Assembly: GCA_024803745.1 (NCBI GenBank)
Contig: JANJXV010000194.1
Coordinates: forward strand, 620,001-684,000
Source of the DNA: Megascapheus bottae
Lineage: Eukaryota; Chordata; Mammalia; Rodentia; Geomyidae
Length of the DNA stretch: 64,000 nucleotides
Reading direction: 5' to 3'
Position numbers and translations under genes: made by a program. Below the pieces are notes generated by a model. The model searched no databases. It was not told the origin of the DNA and saw only the letters and a list, made by a program, of their open reading frames with translations. Below are positions 1-11,065 of the stretch, in pieces. Positions within the stretch are counted from its first letter, which is position 1, and every line of letters starts with the position of its first letter.

Positions 1-630
1 TATATCCTGAGATGTGGTCTATTTGGAAAATGTTCCATGTGCTGCCGAGGAAAACGTATATTGTGTTGTTACTGGGTGGAATATTCTGCAGATGTCTGTT
101 AGATCTAGTTGGTCTATATAGTTGTTCAGTTCTAAGGTTTCTCTGTTGAGTTTTTGCCTTGTTGATCTGTCCATAGGTGAGAGTGGTGTGTTAAACTCAC
201 CAACAATCAATGTATTTCGATCTATGTTTGTATGGTTTCAGTGTAAGTAAATTTTGCTTGATGAAGTTTGGAGCTCCGGGATTGGGTGTGTAAATATTTA
301 GGATCGTTATGTCTTCCTGGAGGAAAGATCCCTTTAGTAGTATGCAGTAACCTTCTTTGTCTTTTCTTACTAATTTTAGTTTGAAATCTATTGTATCTGA
401 TATGAGGATGGCAACTCCAGCCTGTTTATGGGGCAGTTAGCTTGACAGAGTTTATTCCAACCTCTCACTTTCAAAGATGATTGTTTTTGGGTAAGATGTG
501 TCTCTTGAAGACAGCAAAACGATGGCTCTTGCTTTTTGATCCAACTAGACAGCCTATGCTGTTTAATTGGAGAGTGAAGTCCATTGATATTGAGAGTTAG
601 GATTGAGAGATATTTATTAGTTCCTACCAT
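1..630 (-). pseudogene. L1 ORF2 endonuclease domain, broken (L1-0)
   Basis: The apurinic-endonuclease-like N-terminal domain of L1 ORF2p, which nicks target DNA. The segment at 388-630 opens with NINGLHSPIKQHRL (family active-site Asn region) and CCLQETHL (catalytic Glu region). A lost base after QANCP shifts the frame. The second part (19-210) carries GEFNTPLSPMDRSTRQK and LDLTDICRIFHP. The family consensus is GDFN with a catalytic Asp; here it is Glu, as in the other array copies. No complete endonuclease can be made. Confidence 0.9.
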
Positions 631-839
631 TTTTAAAAGCTTTTAGTAGGGCCTGTGTCTTGACAGTTCTTGTGGTCCTTAGATGGTATGCTGTTTAGGT
701 GCCATTTCTTTCCCTATGTTGCATTTATTTTGGATTTCTATGTATAGAGCATCTTTGAGAATTCTCTGTAGTGTTGGTTTTGTTTCGACATATTGTTTCA
801 GCTTTTCCCTGGAGTGGAATGTTTTTATTTTTCCCTCAG

Positions 840-1828
840 TTATGAATGAGAGCTTAGCTGGCTACAGTATTCTTGGTTGATAGTTATTTGATTTAAGGGC
901 ATGACATATATGCTTCGTGCCTGCATGGTCTCTGCTGAGAAATCTGGGGTTATTCTGATTGGTTTGCTTTTATACTTTACTGATCCTTTTTCCCTGGCTG
1001 CCTTTAGGATCTTTTCTTTCGTTTCTATTGATCCAGTTCGGATCACAATGTGGCGGTGGGATGTTCTTTTCTGGTCAGGTCTGTTTGGGGTTCTAAAAGC
1101 TTCTCGTATGTGGATGGGCCTGCCCTTCTGGATATTTGGGAAATTCTCTGAGATGATTCCCTGAAGTATATTTCCAATACCCTTGACCTCTTTCTCCACG
1201 CCCTCCTCAATACCAACTAGCCTTAAATTAGGCTTCCTAATTGTATCTTGGACCTCCTGAAGTTCTCTCTCATATTTCCTAGATTTGGATTGACTCATTT
1301 TCCGTTCTTTCTCTATAATAACTAAATTATCTTCAGTCCCGGTAATTCTCTCCTCTGCATTGTCTAAACTGCTATCAAACTATCTACTTTATTTTTCATC
1401 TCCATTGCTTCTAATTGCTCATATTTGATGCCTTGAATCTCTTGTTTTAGATCATGTATGGATTTCTTTATCTCCTTGATTTCCTTTTGAGTGGTTAGCT
1501 CAGTAGCTTTATTTTCTTTGGACATTTGCTGGAGTTTGGTCGCGTTTTTATTTGTGGATTCTATGAATTCATCAATCTTTCTTTGAAAAACCTTTATTAT
1601 GGCCTCCTTTATGGCTTCTTCTTTTTCACTTATCACCTTGTTTTTGCTTTCCTCTTGTTCAGCTATGGCTTCCTCCATTATCTCTTTCTTTATATTTTCA
1701 CATTTTCCATTAATGATGTTTATCAATTGCATTTGTGTAGCACTTGGAAGCCTCTCCTCTAGGTTTGCCAGTGACTGTTCCATTGTCTGTTTACATTGGG
1801 TGGGGGATGTTGTTTCTTGATTTGACAT
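840..1828 (-). pseudogene. L1 ORF1, frameshifted (L1-0)
   Basis: ORF1p is the L1 RNA-binding, nucleic-acid-chaperone protein that trimerises through a coiled coil. 1364-1828 encodes the N-terminal Lys/Glu-rich coiled coil (about 154 residues, starting MSNQETTSPTQ). 840-1298 encodes the RRM-like part (RKPNLRLVGIEEG) and the C-terminal domain. The two lie in different frames, and the C-terminus diverges after SAETMQARS because of a short deletion relative to other copies. Unlike several sister copies, this one keeps a Gln codon at the IKYEQLEA position. Confidence 0.88.
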
Positions 1829-2412
1829 TTTTCTTGAGTTTTTGTTCTGCCCATTTGAAATGGGAGCAAGATTACTACTAAATACGATTATAGTTTTTCA
1901 GATATAACCAACCTAGACCTCTGTAGCTGGCAGACACTAGATGTTCACAATTTTGATTGGTATTATCACTCTTTCTTTGTGTGCACTTACAGACCAGTCC
2001 AATACAACCACTGATAAGCGATTTATACCCAAAACAATAAGCCTCTCAATCCAATCTCTATTGTTGTTAAGTCCCTCTGAGCCTAGAGAATAATTAACCA
2101 CCTACATATACAATATTGCTCAACAGCCATCAAGTGTAGATCCGTGCAGTATAAGGGTTGAAAGACAAGCAGAGGTCCAGAGAGAGAATAAAAGAATGAG
2201 AGAGTTCAGGGGAGGTACAAGAGGATTAATGTAGGAGTGTAAGAATATTGTAGTAATGAAGAAAAGGTAGAGCATAACGATAACTGACCAAAGTTGGTAA
2301 GTAGGTAGCATATTTGAGTACAAAGTTTGGAAAGTATTAGAATAAAACTTATGTGTTGCTGCACGACTAGCTCTTAGCCCAACCAGTGGCCTCACAGTGG
2401 ACCATGGGATGG
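1829..2412 (-). promoter_or_regulatory. L1 5' UTR (L1-0)
   Basis: Non-coding segment between the ORF1 start and the X junction. It is repeated nearly identically in front of ORF1 in all right-block copies (about 37.1-37.69, 44.48-45.07, 49.49-50.08, 54.56-55.12 and 61.92-62.52 kb). By L1 biology this is where the internal promoter would lie. No CpG-rich character or tandem monomers were seen. Promoter function is inference. Confidence 0.6.
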
Positions 2413-2534
2413 ATCTGTTTTTCTTGTCTACATTGAGGGAAAGGGGTATTTCACAAGATGCAGAAGCGAAGATTTCAGAAGCAAATGCTGTGAGTGAATT
2501 AGCTCGTAAAAAGCATTTTTATTTTCTTTTATCT

Positions 2535-2722
2535 TTCTGCCAGTCTTGGGGCTTGAATTCAGGGCCTGAGCAGTGTCCTCGGGTTTTCTCAAGTCTAGCC
2601 CTCTGCCACTTGAGCCACAGTGCCACATCTAGATTTTCTATCTATGTGATACTGAGCAATCAAACCCGGATCTTCATGGATGCTAGGCAAGCACTATACC
2701 ACTATGCCAAAATCTCAACCCT
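2535..2722 (-). mobile_element. IDL-Geo SINE in X0
   Basis: Reverse complement of a dimeric SINE. The Geo monomer end (GGGGCTTGAATTCAGGGCCT) is followed by the tRNA-like IDL head (ATGCTAGGCAAGCACT). It is present at the same place in every X copy and in X-prime, so it predates the duplications. Confidence 0.85.
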
Positions 2723-2956
2723 GACATAGTAATTATAAAGTCATCATCATCATATCAAAATATCCTTTCTCCTACAAAGAATGAACACTTATCTATGTGT
2801 GTAATGTTTTTTTTTAAATTTCACTAATTCTTCTGTGTTTTTCCCTCTTGCATTTTTTACACAGGACAGCAAAGCTAATCATCAGGAAAAAAGTGATTAG
2901 GATACAGAAACCTAATAATATCCTAGTAGATTGACGTCAAAAATATGTGAAAGATG

Positions 2957-3155
2957 CCCTGTGTGTTTGACCTAGTGGTAGAGTCCTTGGCTACCACGCA
3001 AAAAGACTCAGGTTTGATTCCTCATTACCACATACATAGAAAACGCTGCAAGTGGTGCTGTGGCTCGGTGGGACAGCTAAAGCCTAAAGAAAGCCCAAGA
3101 ACCAGGTTCACACTGTGAGTTCATGTCCCAAGACTAGGAAAAACAAAAAAAAATT
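2957..3155 (+). mobile_element. IDL-Geo SINE in X0, opposite orientation
   Basis: Forward dimeric SINE with an IDL-like head (GACCTAGTGGTAGAGTCCTT, GATTCCTCATTACCACATAC), a Geo monomer (GTGGTGCTGTGGCTCGGTGG) and an A-rich tail. Shared by all X copies and X-prime. Confidence 0.85.
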
Positions 3156-3775
3156 CGACAAGGGGCAAAATGCAGGCAGAGAAGGCACTGTGAAGCAAAT
3201 GTTTTGTAAAGGATGAGGGCAATATTGACCCTTAAGTCTGGATCTTACCTAAGAAAGGCTCCTTGAGCCTGAGACCAGACTGGTAGTTGGGCCTAGTGGA
3301 AGACATTGGGATTGGACAAATAAGGTGTGCTGTTTACTACATCCACATGTATATTGTGAGATTGGAGGAGATGTTCAGCCTCGAGTATGTCTTTGGTGAG
3401 GTCTTTTGTGAGCAAGGATCTTTGGTCATTGGGCCCTGAAATGTGACCCTCCTCCCTCACAATGGAACAGAATATGGAACCCTGGTAACCAAGCCACTGT
3501 AAGTAACAACCAGCTCAAGCCAGCTCACTTGGCCTGTGGCTCAGGAGGAAGAAAGATGTTGCTGTGCTGTTGCCAAAGGTCAGGAAACTCGAGTCTCAGG
3601 CATGGAAGTTGTGGATGTCTTACTCGAAGATGTACATGCTAGATCATTGCCAAGCCACAAATCCGTATAACAGAACTTTCTCTAAGAAGAAGGCCAGGAA
3701 AATCCAGGGCAACCAGATGAGGTAAATTTCTAAGAAGAAATGTATTTGACCCCATCATCCTCCCCACACACTCCA

Positions 3776-4194
3776 TCTTTCTTTTTTTCCATTTTTTTAT
3801 TATAATTAGTAACAGGGTTAGATGATATTTGCCAGATAGAAGGTGCATTAATTCACATACATTGATACCCTTTCACATGTCTTGGTACCCATTTCCCACC
3901 AACCCCACACCCCCCACCCGTCTTGGTTTTCCCCCCTCCCTATGAAATTTCAAATATCCAAATACAAATAAATTCAATATATCAGATAACAAAGTGAAAT
4001 ACTATACCAATATGGGATAACCAAGGGACAGCAAACGAGATGAGACACAACATAGTACATTAAGGACAACAATCATTCATTATATGGCTTTTGTGTCAAT
4101 ATCCTGGAGGTCCTTTCAATTAGCTTCACATTATATGGCCTTATATATGGCCTTTTGCTCTATTGACAATCTCTGCTAGTAGAGCCCCAGGTTT
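3776..4194 (-). other. L1 3' UTR with poly-A end (L1-1)
   Basis: A T-rich stretch (minus-strand A-tail) followed by a non-coding segment with a C-rich patch at about 3895-3935. The same layout occurs at 39061-39509 and 56504-56953, and in older copies at about 10.5 and 11.2 kb. Confidence 0.8.
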
Positions 4195-6753
4195 CTACTG
4201 ATTATGACGAATGAGGGAAACCACTGAGCCTAAGTTCCTTTGAGTCTGGCTTACTTCACTTAATATGATTTGTTCTAAGTCTTTCCATTTCCTAACAAAT
4301 GGGGAGATGTCATTCTTTCTGACAGCAGCATAGAATTCCATTGTGTACAAATACCACAACTTGTTGATCCACTCATCCACTGAGGGACATCTGGGTTGGT
4401 TCCATATCTTTGCTATGGTGAATAGTGCTGCAATGAACATTGTTGTGCTATTGGTTTTAGTATGCCCTTGTTTCTGGATTGTTGGGTAAATGTCAAGTAG
4501 TGGAATTGCTGGGTCATAGGGGAGTTCTATGTTTAGCGTTTTGAGGCACTGCCGCACTGCTTTCCATAGTGGTTGAACGAGTTTGCACTCCCACCAACAG
4601 TGTAGTAGTGATCCCTCCTGACCATATCCCATCCAGCATCTGTTGTCATTCGTTTTCCTGATCCTGGCCATTCTAACTGGAGTTAGGTGGAACCTTAGAC
4701 TTGTTTTGATTTGCATTTCTTTTATGACCACAGATGTTGAGCATTTCTACATGTGTCTATAGGCCATTTTTTTTCTTCTTCAGAGAAGGCTCTCTTAAGT
4801 CTTTGGCCCATTTTGTAATGGGATGGGTGTTACTTTGGAGGTTAGTTTTGGAGTGATTCAATTTTTTGAGTTGTTGATATATTTTAGAGATGAGGCCTTG
4901 GTCCGTTGTTTGGTTGGTGAAGATCTTCTCCCACTCTGTAGGCTTCCTGATTAGTTTACTAGCTATATCCGTTGCCATACAAAAGCTCTGCAGTTTAATG
5001 CAGTCCCACTTATCCAGCCTTTCTCTGATTTGTTGTGATTCTTGGTCCTTATTAAGAAAGTTTCGACCTGTGCCAAGGAGGCCTAGTGTATCTCCTATTC
5101 CTTCCTCTAAACTTTTCAGTGTGACAGCTTTTACCTCCACGTCTTTGATCCATTTGGAGTTCATTCTAGTGCAAGGTGACAAAGAAGGATCCAACTTTAG
5201 TTTTCTGCAGGTGTTTAACCAGTTCTGCCAGCACAACTTGTTGAAGAGGCTATCTTTCTTCCATTCTATTTTTTTGGCTCCCTTGTCAAAGATTAGGTGG
5301 CCATAGGTCTGTGGTTTAATATCTGGGTCCGCAGTTCTACTCCATTGGACTTCAGGCCTGTTCTTGTGCCAGTACCAAACTGTTTTGAGAATTATAGCTC
5401 TGTAATAGAGCCTTAAGTTTGGAATTGAAATTCCTCCAGCGCTGTTCTTTCTGCTAAGAAGTGTTTTTGCTATACGGGGTCTCTTATTATTCCATATGAA
5501 ATATTGAATTGCCTCTTCTATGTTTTTAAAGAATGACATTGGGATGTTGATGGGTATTACATTGAATTTGTAGATAGCCCTTGGCAAGATTGTCATTTTC
5601 ACAATGTTGATTCTTCCAATCCAGGAGCATGGGAGGTTTTTCCATTTCCTTAGATCTGCTTTAATTTCCTTTTTTAGGGTTTTAAAGTTTTCATCTAAAC
5701 GGTCCTTTACATTCTTAGTTAAGCTAATTGCTAGGTACTTTATTGTCTTTGAGGCTATTGTGAAAGGATTTTCTTTCCTGATTATTGCCACGTTCCTCTC
5801 AGTGTTGGCGTAAAGTAAGGCAGTTGATTTGTGAGGGTTGATTTTATGGCCTGCTACCCTTCCAAAGCTTTGAATCAGCTCAAGGAGCTTGGGAGTACAG
5901 TCTATAGGATTCTTTAAATTCAGAATCATGTCATCGGCAAAGAGGGATAGTTTTATTTCCTCTTTCCCTACTTGGATCCCCTTTATGCTTGCTTCTTGCC
6001 TTATTGCACTGCCTAGGAATTCTAGTACTATGTTAAAAAGGAGTGGAGAGAGTGGGCATCCTTGTCTCGTTCCTGATTTTAGAGGGAATGGCTTTAGATT
6101 TTCACCATTAAGTATAATACTAGCAGTGGGTTTCTCATACACAGCCTTTATTACATTGAGAAATGTTCCATGGATTCCTAGTTTCTCCACATCTTTTTAC
6201 ATGAAGGGGTTTTGGATCTTGTCAAATGCCTTTTCCGCATCTATTGAGACAATCATGTGATTTTATCCCTGCTCCTCTTGATGTGTTGAATTATATTAAT
6301 TGATTTGTGTATGTTGAACCAGCTTTGCCTCCCTGTGATGAATCCAGTTTGATCATAGTGTATATTTTTTTTGATGAGTTGTTGTAAACGGTTGGCCAGT
6401 ATTTTGTTGAGAAGTTTTGCATCCATGTTCATCAAAGAAATGGGTCTATAGATCTCTTTCTTTGATGAATCTCTGTCTGGTTTGGGGATGAGGGATATGC
6501 TGGCTTCACAGAATCAGTTTGGTAAAGAACCTTCATTTTCAATTTCGTTGAAGAGCTTGAGGAGTATTGGTGTGAGCTCTGCTGTGAAGACCTTATAGAA
6601 TTCAGCTGTGAATCCATCTGGCCCTGGGCTCTTTTTAAGTGGAAGTTGTCTAATTTCCATTTCTATTTCAGAGCTTGAAATAGGCCTGTTGAGTTGGGTT
6701 AGCTCTTCTTGGTTCAGTGTGGGTATGTTAATATTGTCTAGGAATTCATCCAT
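4195..6753 (-). pseudogene. L1 ORF2 reverse transcriptase and C-terminal domain, broken (L1-1)
   Basis: ORF2p copies L1 RNA at the nicked target. 6514-6753 holds the RT entry region ([16 protein letters not shown]) and 6253-6435 the next RT block ([23 protein letters not shown]). 4757-6190 is a 477-residue open stretch with [12 protein letters not shown] at residues 41-52, the polymerase FADD at 84-87, then the thumb and the long C-terminal region. 4195-4731 gives the Cys-rich C-terminus, where CWMGYGQ has lost a cysteine present as CWRGCGQ in L1-3 and L1-6. At least three frame changes make it inactive. It is the longest open RT stretch in the window. Confidence 0.92.
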
Positions 6754-6867
6754 TTCTTCTAGATCGCAAATTTGTTGGCGTAAAGGTTTGAGAAGTATTC
6801 CCTCATGATATTCTGGATCTTGGTAATTTCTGTCGTGATATTACCATTTTCATCTGCGATCTGTTTT

Positions 6868-7018
6868 CTTTAAATACAGAATCATGTCATCGGCAAAGAG
6901 GGATAGTTTTATTTCCTCTTTCCCTACTTGGATCCCCTTTATGCTTGCTTCTTGCCTTATTGTACTGCCTAGGAATTCTAGTACTATGTTAAAAAGGAGT
7001 GGAGGGAGTGGGCATCCT
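6868..7018 (-). repeat. Re-duplicated 150-bp RT segment at the array edge
   Basis: Nearly identical direct copy of about 5913-6062 (the FADD-containing RT region) appended to the broken end of L1-1. After it the sequence leaves L1 entirely. Confidence 0.85.
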
Positions 7019-8300
7019 GAATGCTACCCCCTAGCACTTTAATGCAAAGCTTAGGGCTGTGGCATTTTAAGCACAATTCAACGCTCTGTTTTTTGCTGGT
7101 TAATTAGAGGTAAAAATCTTATATAATTTATTGCGTGGCTGATTTTGAACTGGAATCCTCAGTTCTCAGCTTATCTTGAGTAGCTAGGATTACAGTACTT
7201 TTACAACATGTATGCTCATACACATTGCTTCTGATCCAAACACTCATTGTTCAATTTAACTAACAAGATGTGAGGAACGATGATTGACTGTAATTTACTA
7301 GATGGGCTTCTAGTGAGTATATATTTCCACTTCCACTCTGAAGCCAGGGAAATGTTTCTGGTACATGTTTCAAGTATCTCCCAAAGAGGAAATTATATGT
7401 GAGTATGTTTGATAGTATTTCAGATAGGAGATGGACTTTGGTGTTTGGAACCTGTTGGGCAGAGTGTATCAGCTGGGCTGTGATAACAGAGATGATGTTA
7501 CAGACAGTAATATTTTCATCCCAGACAGACTTAATCCAGATCCTTGGATTTCAGGCCTTGAGTAGATAGAATTACAAGTGTGAGCTGCCACCAACACCAG
7601 GTTCATTTTGGAAACCTTAATTGCTTCTCATTTGTTCCTTTCCTTTTTTGGAAGATTGATCTAAGCTGGCTGATTGTGCATCACAATGAAGTGATTGGCC
7701 TCAGGAATTGCAAATATTTGTTTCATCAGCACGGAATGAATGAAGTTGATCTAAACCCAATAGTATTTTCCTTCTGATAAAGAGGGACCTTACTTATATC
7801 ATTTTTCCTTGCCTTTGCTTTCCCAAAGCAAGCAACATGTTTCTTAAAAACTATACTTCATGAGAATATTATAATTAGAAGCTATCTTCTGCACACTTCA
7901 AAATAGTCCTTGCATTTATAAACTTATATTACAATATTAGGTAGAAGAATGTTGACTGTTAGTTTCATAACTATTTCATATGTTTTCCTCTTTAAGGCTC
8001 ATTAAGTCAAGAAGGGATTAAATACATTTATATAATAGTAGAACATAGCTCTTGCTGATTTGATGTGTGTGCAGATGATACACAGATTTATTAGGATTAC
8101 TCAAAAGTTTTCTTCAAATTTTCAGTAGTAGACTGCTATGCTAACTGGAAGGTGATAGTAATGATGCTGAAATTCTATGAATCAGCTATGAAGCAGAATT
8201 TCAGGGGAGAGTATTTGCTAGGTATTTAATTTCTAAGACGCATATCAAGAATATTGAACTATAACACCAAATGATGGAGGACTCAGCGTCACATTTTGTT
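7019..8300. other. AT-rich intergenic DNA with SINE scraps
   Basis: No gene seen. There are minus-oriented fragments of the 7SL-type SINE head at about 7088-7200 (GAGTAGCTAGGATTACAG) and 7540-7600. The remainder is AT-rich sequence I do not recognise. Confidence 0.6.
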
Positions 8301-8522
8301 CTTTTATGCAAGTCCTGGGACTTGAACCCAGGGCCTGGGAACTGTCCTTAAAAGTTTTTTTTTGCTTCAGGCTAGTGTTCTACCACTTTATCCACAGCTC
8401 CACTTCCAGATTTTTGGTAATATATTGTAAATCAGAATATCATGCAATTTGTTTGGGCTGGATTCAAACCTGATTCTGTGTAGATAGGATTCCAAGTGTG
8501 AGCGCATAGAGCCTGGCTAGTA
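8300..8522 (-). mobile_element. 7SL-Geo SINE, degenerate
   Basis: Geo monomer end (CTTGAACCCAGGGCCTGGGA) followed by a decayed 7SL/B1-like head, all in reverse orientation. Confidence 0.6.
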
Positions 8523-8537
8523 TCATTCATCATTCAA

Positions 8538-8760
8538 GTCATGGGACTGCAATTCTGCACCTGGGTCTTGTCACTGAGCTTTTCAGCTCAAGACTACTGC
8601 CCTATCCCTTGAGCCATAGGGCCACTTCTGGGTTTCTGGTGGTTAATTGGAGATAAGAGTCACATGGACTTCAGTGCCCAGGCTGACTTTGAACTGCTAT
8701 CCTTGGATCCCAACCTCTTGAGTAGCTACATTTACAAGTGTGAGCCACCATACCTGGCTA
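8538..8760 (-). mobile_element. 7SL-Geo SINE
   Basis: Reverse-oriented. Geo part with TTGAGCCATAGGGCCACTTC, linker GGTTAATTGGAGATAAGAGT, then B1/Alu-like head TTGAGTAGCTACATTTACAA and GTGTGAGCCACC. Confidence 0.8.
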
Positions 8761-8764
8761 AATT

Positions 8765-9180
8765 ATTTTTTAAGTTAATTTATTTTGTTAAGTCAATATA
8801 TAGTTGGCATACGGTTACATAAGTAATGAACATATTTCTTAAGAAAATTGTTATCCCCTCCCTCATTTTTCTCTGTTTTCCTACCCTCAGCCCCCTCTCC
8901 ACCCAGATTGTTCAGTTCATTTCCGTTTAGTGTCTTCCAATTATCACTGTTCAATTGGTTCACCATTTTTCCTTTGTTTTTTTTTACCATTTTATTATAC
9001 CCTCTCCATTCCCCAAATCACATAAACCTATGTACAAGACACAGGGTACCCGAATACAACACAGTGACTACAGAGAATAAAACTAAAGGGAAAAAGAAGA
9101 AAAGAGGTAAAAAGCAAAGAAAATGAAAGAACATCATACAGTACCTTAGAAGCAACAACACTGAAAAAACAAAACATAAA
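8765..9180 (-). mobile_element. Probable older L1 3' UTR fragment
   Basis: T-rich then pyrimidine/C-rich non-coding segment resembling the 3' ends of older rodent L1s (a short T-rich end, CATA..GTTACATA, then CCCCTCC-type tracts). A similar piece recurs at 15340-15480. No ORF2 is attached, so the call depends on the UTR pattern alone. Confidence 0.4.
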
Positions 9181-9195
9181 ACCTTGGGCTGAAAA

Positions 9196-9330
9196 TGAAG
9201 CTTGCCTAGCATGTATGAAACCCTGGATTCCATTCCTCAGCACCACATAAACAAAAACTGGAAGTGCCACTGTGACTCAGCTGTTAGATTTCTAACGTTC
9301 AGCACAGAGTGTCTCCAAGTGACAAAAATC
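9196..9330 (+). mobile_element. IDL-Geo SINE, partial
   Basis: IDL head from GCTTGCCTAGCATGTATGAA and TTCCTCAGCACCACATAAAC, then a decayed Geo monomer. Confidence 0.7.
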
Positions 9331-9412
9331 TGTCACATTTAAGTCAGGCTTCAAAACTTTGCTAGGAACCAGTTATGTGATTTGGAATAAAGTCCAGTTT
9401 CAAAAAATCACT

Positions 9413-9650
9413 AGCCAGGCGCTGGAGGGTCATAATTGTCATTCTACTAGCCAGGGAGAAGGTGATTCAAAGCCTTTGCAAGCAAAAAAATGAAAACAAA
9501 AAAAACTGTAATATTCTACTCTCCACTTATCCACCCAAAAACTAAGTGGAGTTGTGGCTAAAACTGGTACAGCATTAGCCTTGAGGAAAAAGAACTAAGA
9601 GACCTTGCCCAGGTCCAAAGTTCAACCTCCCCACCAAGAAAAAAAAAAAG
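9413..9650 (+). mobile_element. 7SL-Geo SINE, degenerate, split by A-rich stretch
   Basis: Weak 7SL-type head at 9413-9500 and a Geo-like end at 9535-9650 (GTTGTGGCTAAAACTGGTAC) with an A-rich tail. Confidence 0.5.
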
Positions 9651-9654
9651 GAGT

Positions 9655-10320
9655 CCAGATACCTTAGTTTAAAAAGTATATCTGGATATCTTAGTAGATT
9701 TTTCTGATCTTTCCTCATTCATCTCATGGAACCACATAATCTTGATCCTGATCTGACTAAGAGCCTGCATTGTGCTTAATAAAGTCATTCCACATATTCC
9801 AGTAGAATCTGGACAGCTAACAGCCACTTACCAATGCTTTATTCTGCGTTTAGGCCAGTATGTCTTCATACCATCTACACAGTCAGCTATATCATCTTTC
9901 CAGAAGTAGCATTGAGTGTAGAACACTCAGAACTAAAATAATTGCATAAAGATGTAATAAAACCCCTTGATTCATTAAGAAAATTTCTGTACCACTTAGA
10001 GCAAGTACAATAGTGGTATTTACCTCTAGCCTCTTTTTTAAAAAATTTATTAACATTGAATTTTACATCATATTTCAAATGTCATGTTTAACCAACAAGT
10101 ATTCAAGAAGGGAATCGCTATACAATCACTGGCACATAGATTTTAGAATATAGTAAAAATTAAGCTGAGTCTTTGTATGTCATAGATACAGATTAATCTA
10201 TAATAAAACACATGTCTATAGAGTGTATAGTCTATCCTAGATTTTTATGTCTATGTAGTTATGTTTATATCTCCAAAATTATGTCCAGAACTTTGGGTAT
10301 CAACTATTCAATCATCGCTC
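9655..10320. other. AT-rich intergenic DNA
   Basis: No coding, RNA or recognised repeat signal seen. Short open frames here are not conserved-looking. Confidence 0.5.
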
Positions 10321-11027
10321 TACTACTCTTTGAAACTAATATCCACATATTAAGGATACCATGTACCTTTTGTTCCTTGGTCTTGACTTATCTCACTCAA
10401 CAGGATTCACTCTAATTTCATCCACTACCCCAAAAATGCCATTATTATTTTTTTCTGTGCAGATCTTCTTTTTATGTATTTATATTTATTGTAATTTATA
10501 GAAGGGTTACATTATATTCACCAGATAGAAGGTGCATTACTTCTCAAACTTTGATACCCCATGTAATGATATGGTCCCCATTTCCCTTCCCCTACCCCCA
10601 TTCATGTTCATTTCCCCCCTTCCCTATCCAATTTCAAATAACCAATTAGGCACATATGAAATATATCAGAAAACAAGGTGAAATATTGTAACAATATGAT
10701 ATAACCAAGGGATAGCAAAAGAGATAAGAGATCACATAGTTCATTAAGGACAACAATCACTCATTATATGAGTTTTGTTTCTTTATCTTGGAGGTCCTTA
10801 CATTTAGTGTCATACTATTTGTCACGATGTCTCTAGATTTTGTTCTATTGTAAATCTCTGGTAGCAGAGCCCAAGGTGTCTACTGAATTTGACAAATGAG
10901 GGAGACTCTTGGGCCTATGTTCCTTTGAGTTTGGCTTACTTCACTTAATATGATTTTTTTCCTTTTCATCCACTTCCCCGAGAATGCCATTATTTTATCT
11001 TGTCGGTTGGCTATGTATCATTCCATT

Positions 11028-11065
<38 letters not shown>

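Larger units (their letters stand above)
1..2412 (-). mobile_element. L1-0: 5' half of a LINE-1 (first array copy)
   Basis: Minus-strand L1 running off the left edge of the window. From right to left it contains about 0.58 kb of 5' UTR (1829-2412), ORF1 (840-1828) and the ORF2 endonuclease region (1-630). Identification rests on typical L1 ORF1p RNA-binding motifs (RKPNLRLVGIEEG) and endonuclease motifs (LNINGLHSP, QETHL, an FNTPLSPMDRSTRQK block). Its 5' end meets spacer X at 2412/2413, the same junction as in the other array copies. Frameshifts break both ORFs, so the copy is dead. The rest of this L1 lies outside the window. Confidence 0.95.
2413..3775. repeat. Spacer X0 (array spacer, 1.36 kb)
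   Basis: A 1.36-kb segment between the 5' end of one minus-strand L1 and the A-tail (read as T) of the next. The same segment occurs at 37693, 45073, 50082, 55123 and 62518, always between the same L1 ends, and diverged and inverted at 18932-20289. It carries two SINEs in opposite orientation, a short CAT run (about 2742-2755) and no convincing gene. It is not part of L1: no L1 homology is visible and it follows the L1 A-tail. Confidence 0.9.
3776..6867 (-). mobile_element. L1-1: 3' half of a LINE-1
   Basis: Minus-strand L1 starting with its T-rich (poly-A) end beside X0, then about 0.4 kb of 3' UTR and ORF2 sequence from the C-terminus back to the fingers of the reverse transcriptase. It stops abruptly at about 6867, equivalent to about 42140 in L1-3. 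The remainder may resume at 35553 (see findings). Confidence 0.93.

Noticed and set aside
1526..1820. Plus-strand ORFs opposite ORF1 (also 36878-37238, 44193-44701, 49202-49710, 54306-54666, 61638-62146)
   Set aside because: Antisense shadows of the Lys/Glu-rich coiled coil, giving Phe/Ser-rich peptides.
2397..2729. 110-codon plus ORF repeated at 37677, 45057, 50066 and 62502
   Set aside because: It runs through an antisense SINE and is conserved only because X was duplicated. In X4 a small deletion breaks it. No protein signature.
4890..6260. Plus-strand ORFs opposite ORF2 (also 40193-40585, 41167-41451, 57637-58029, 58611-58895)
   Set aside because: Antisense shadows of RT and C-terminal L1 coding sequence.
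8848..9126. 92-codon Ser/Pro/Phe-rich ORF
   Set aside because: Falls in pyrimidine-rich DNA resembling an L1 3' UTR; no domain.
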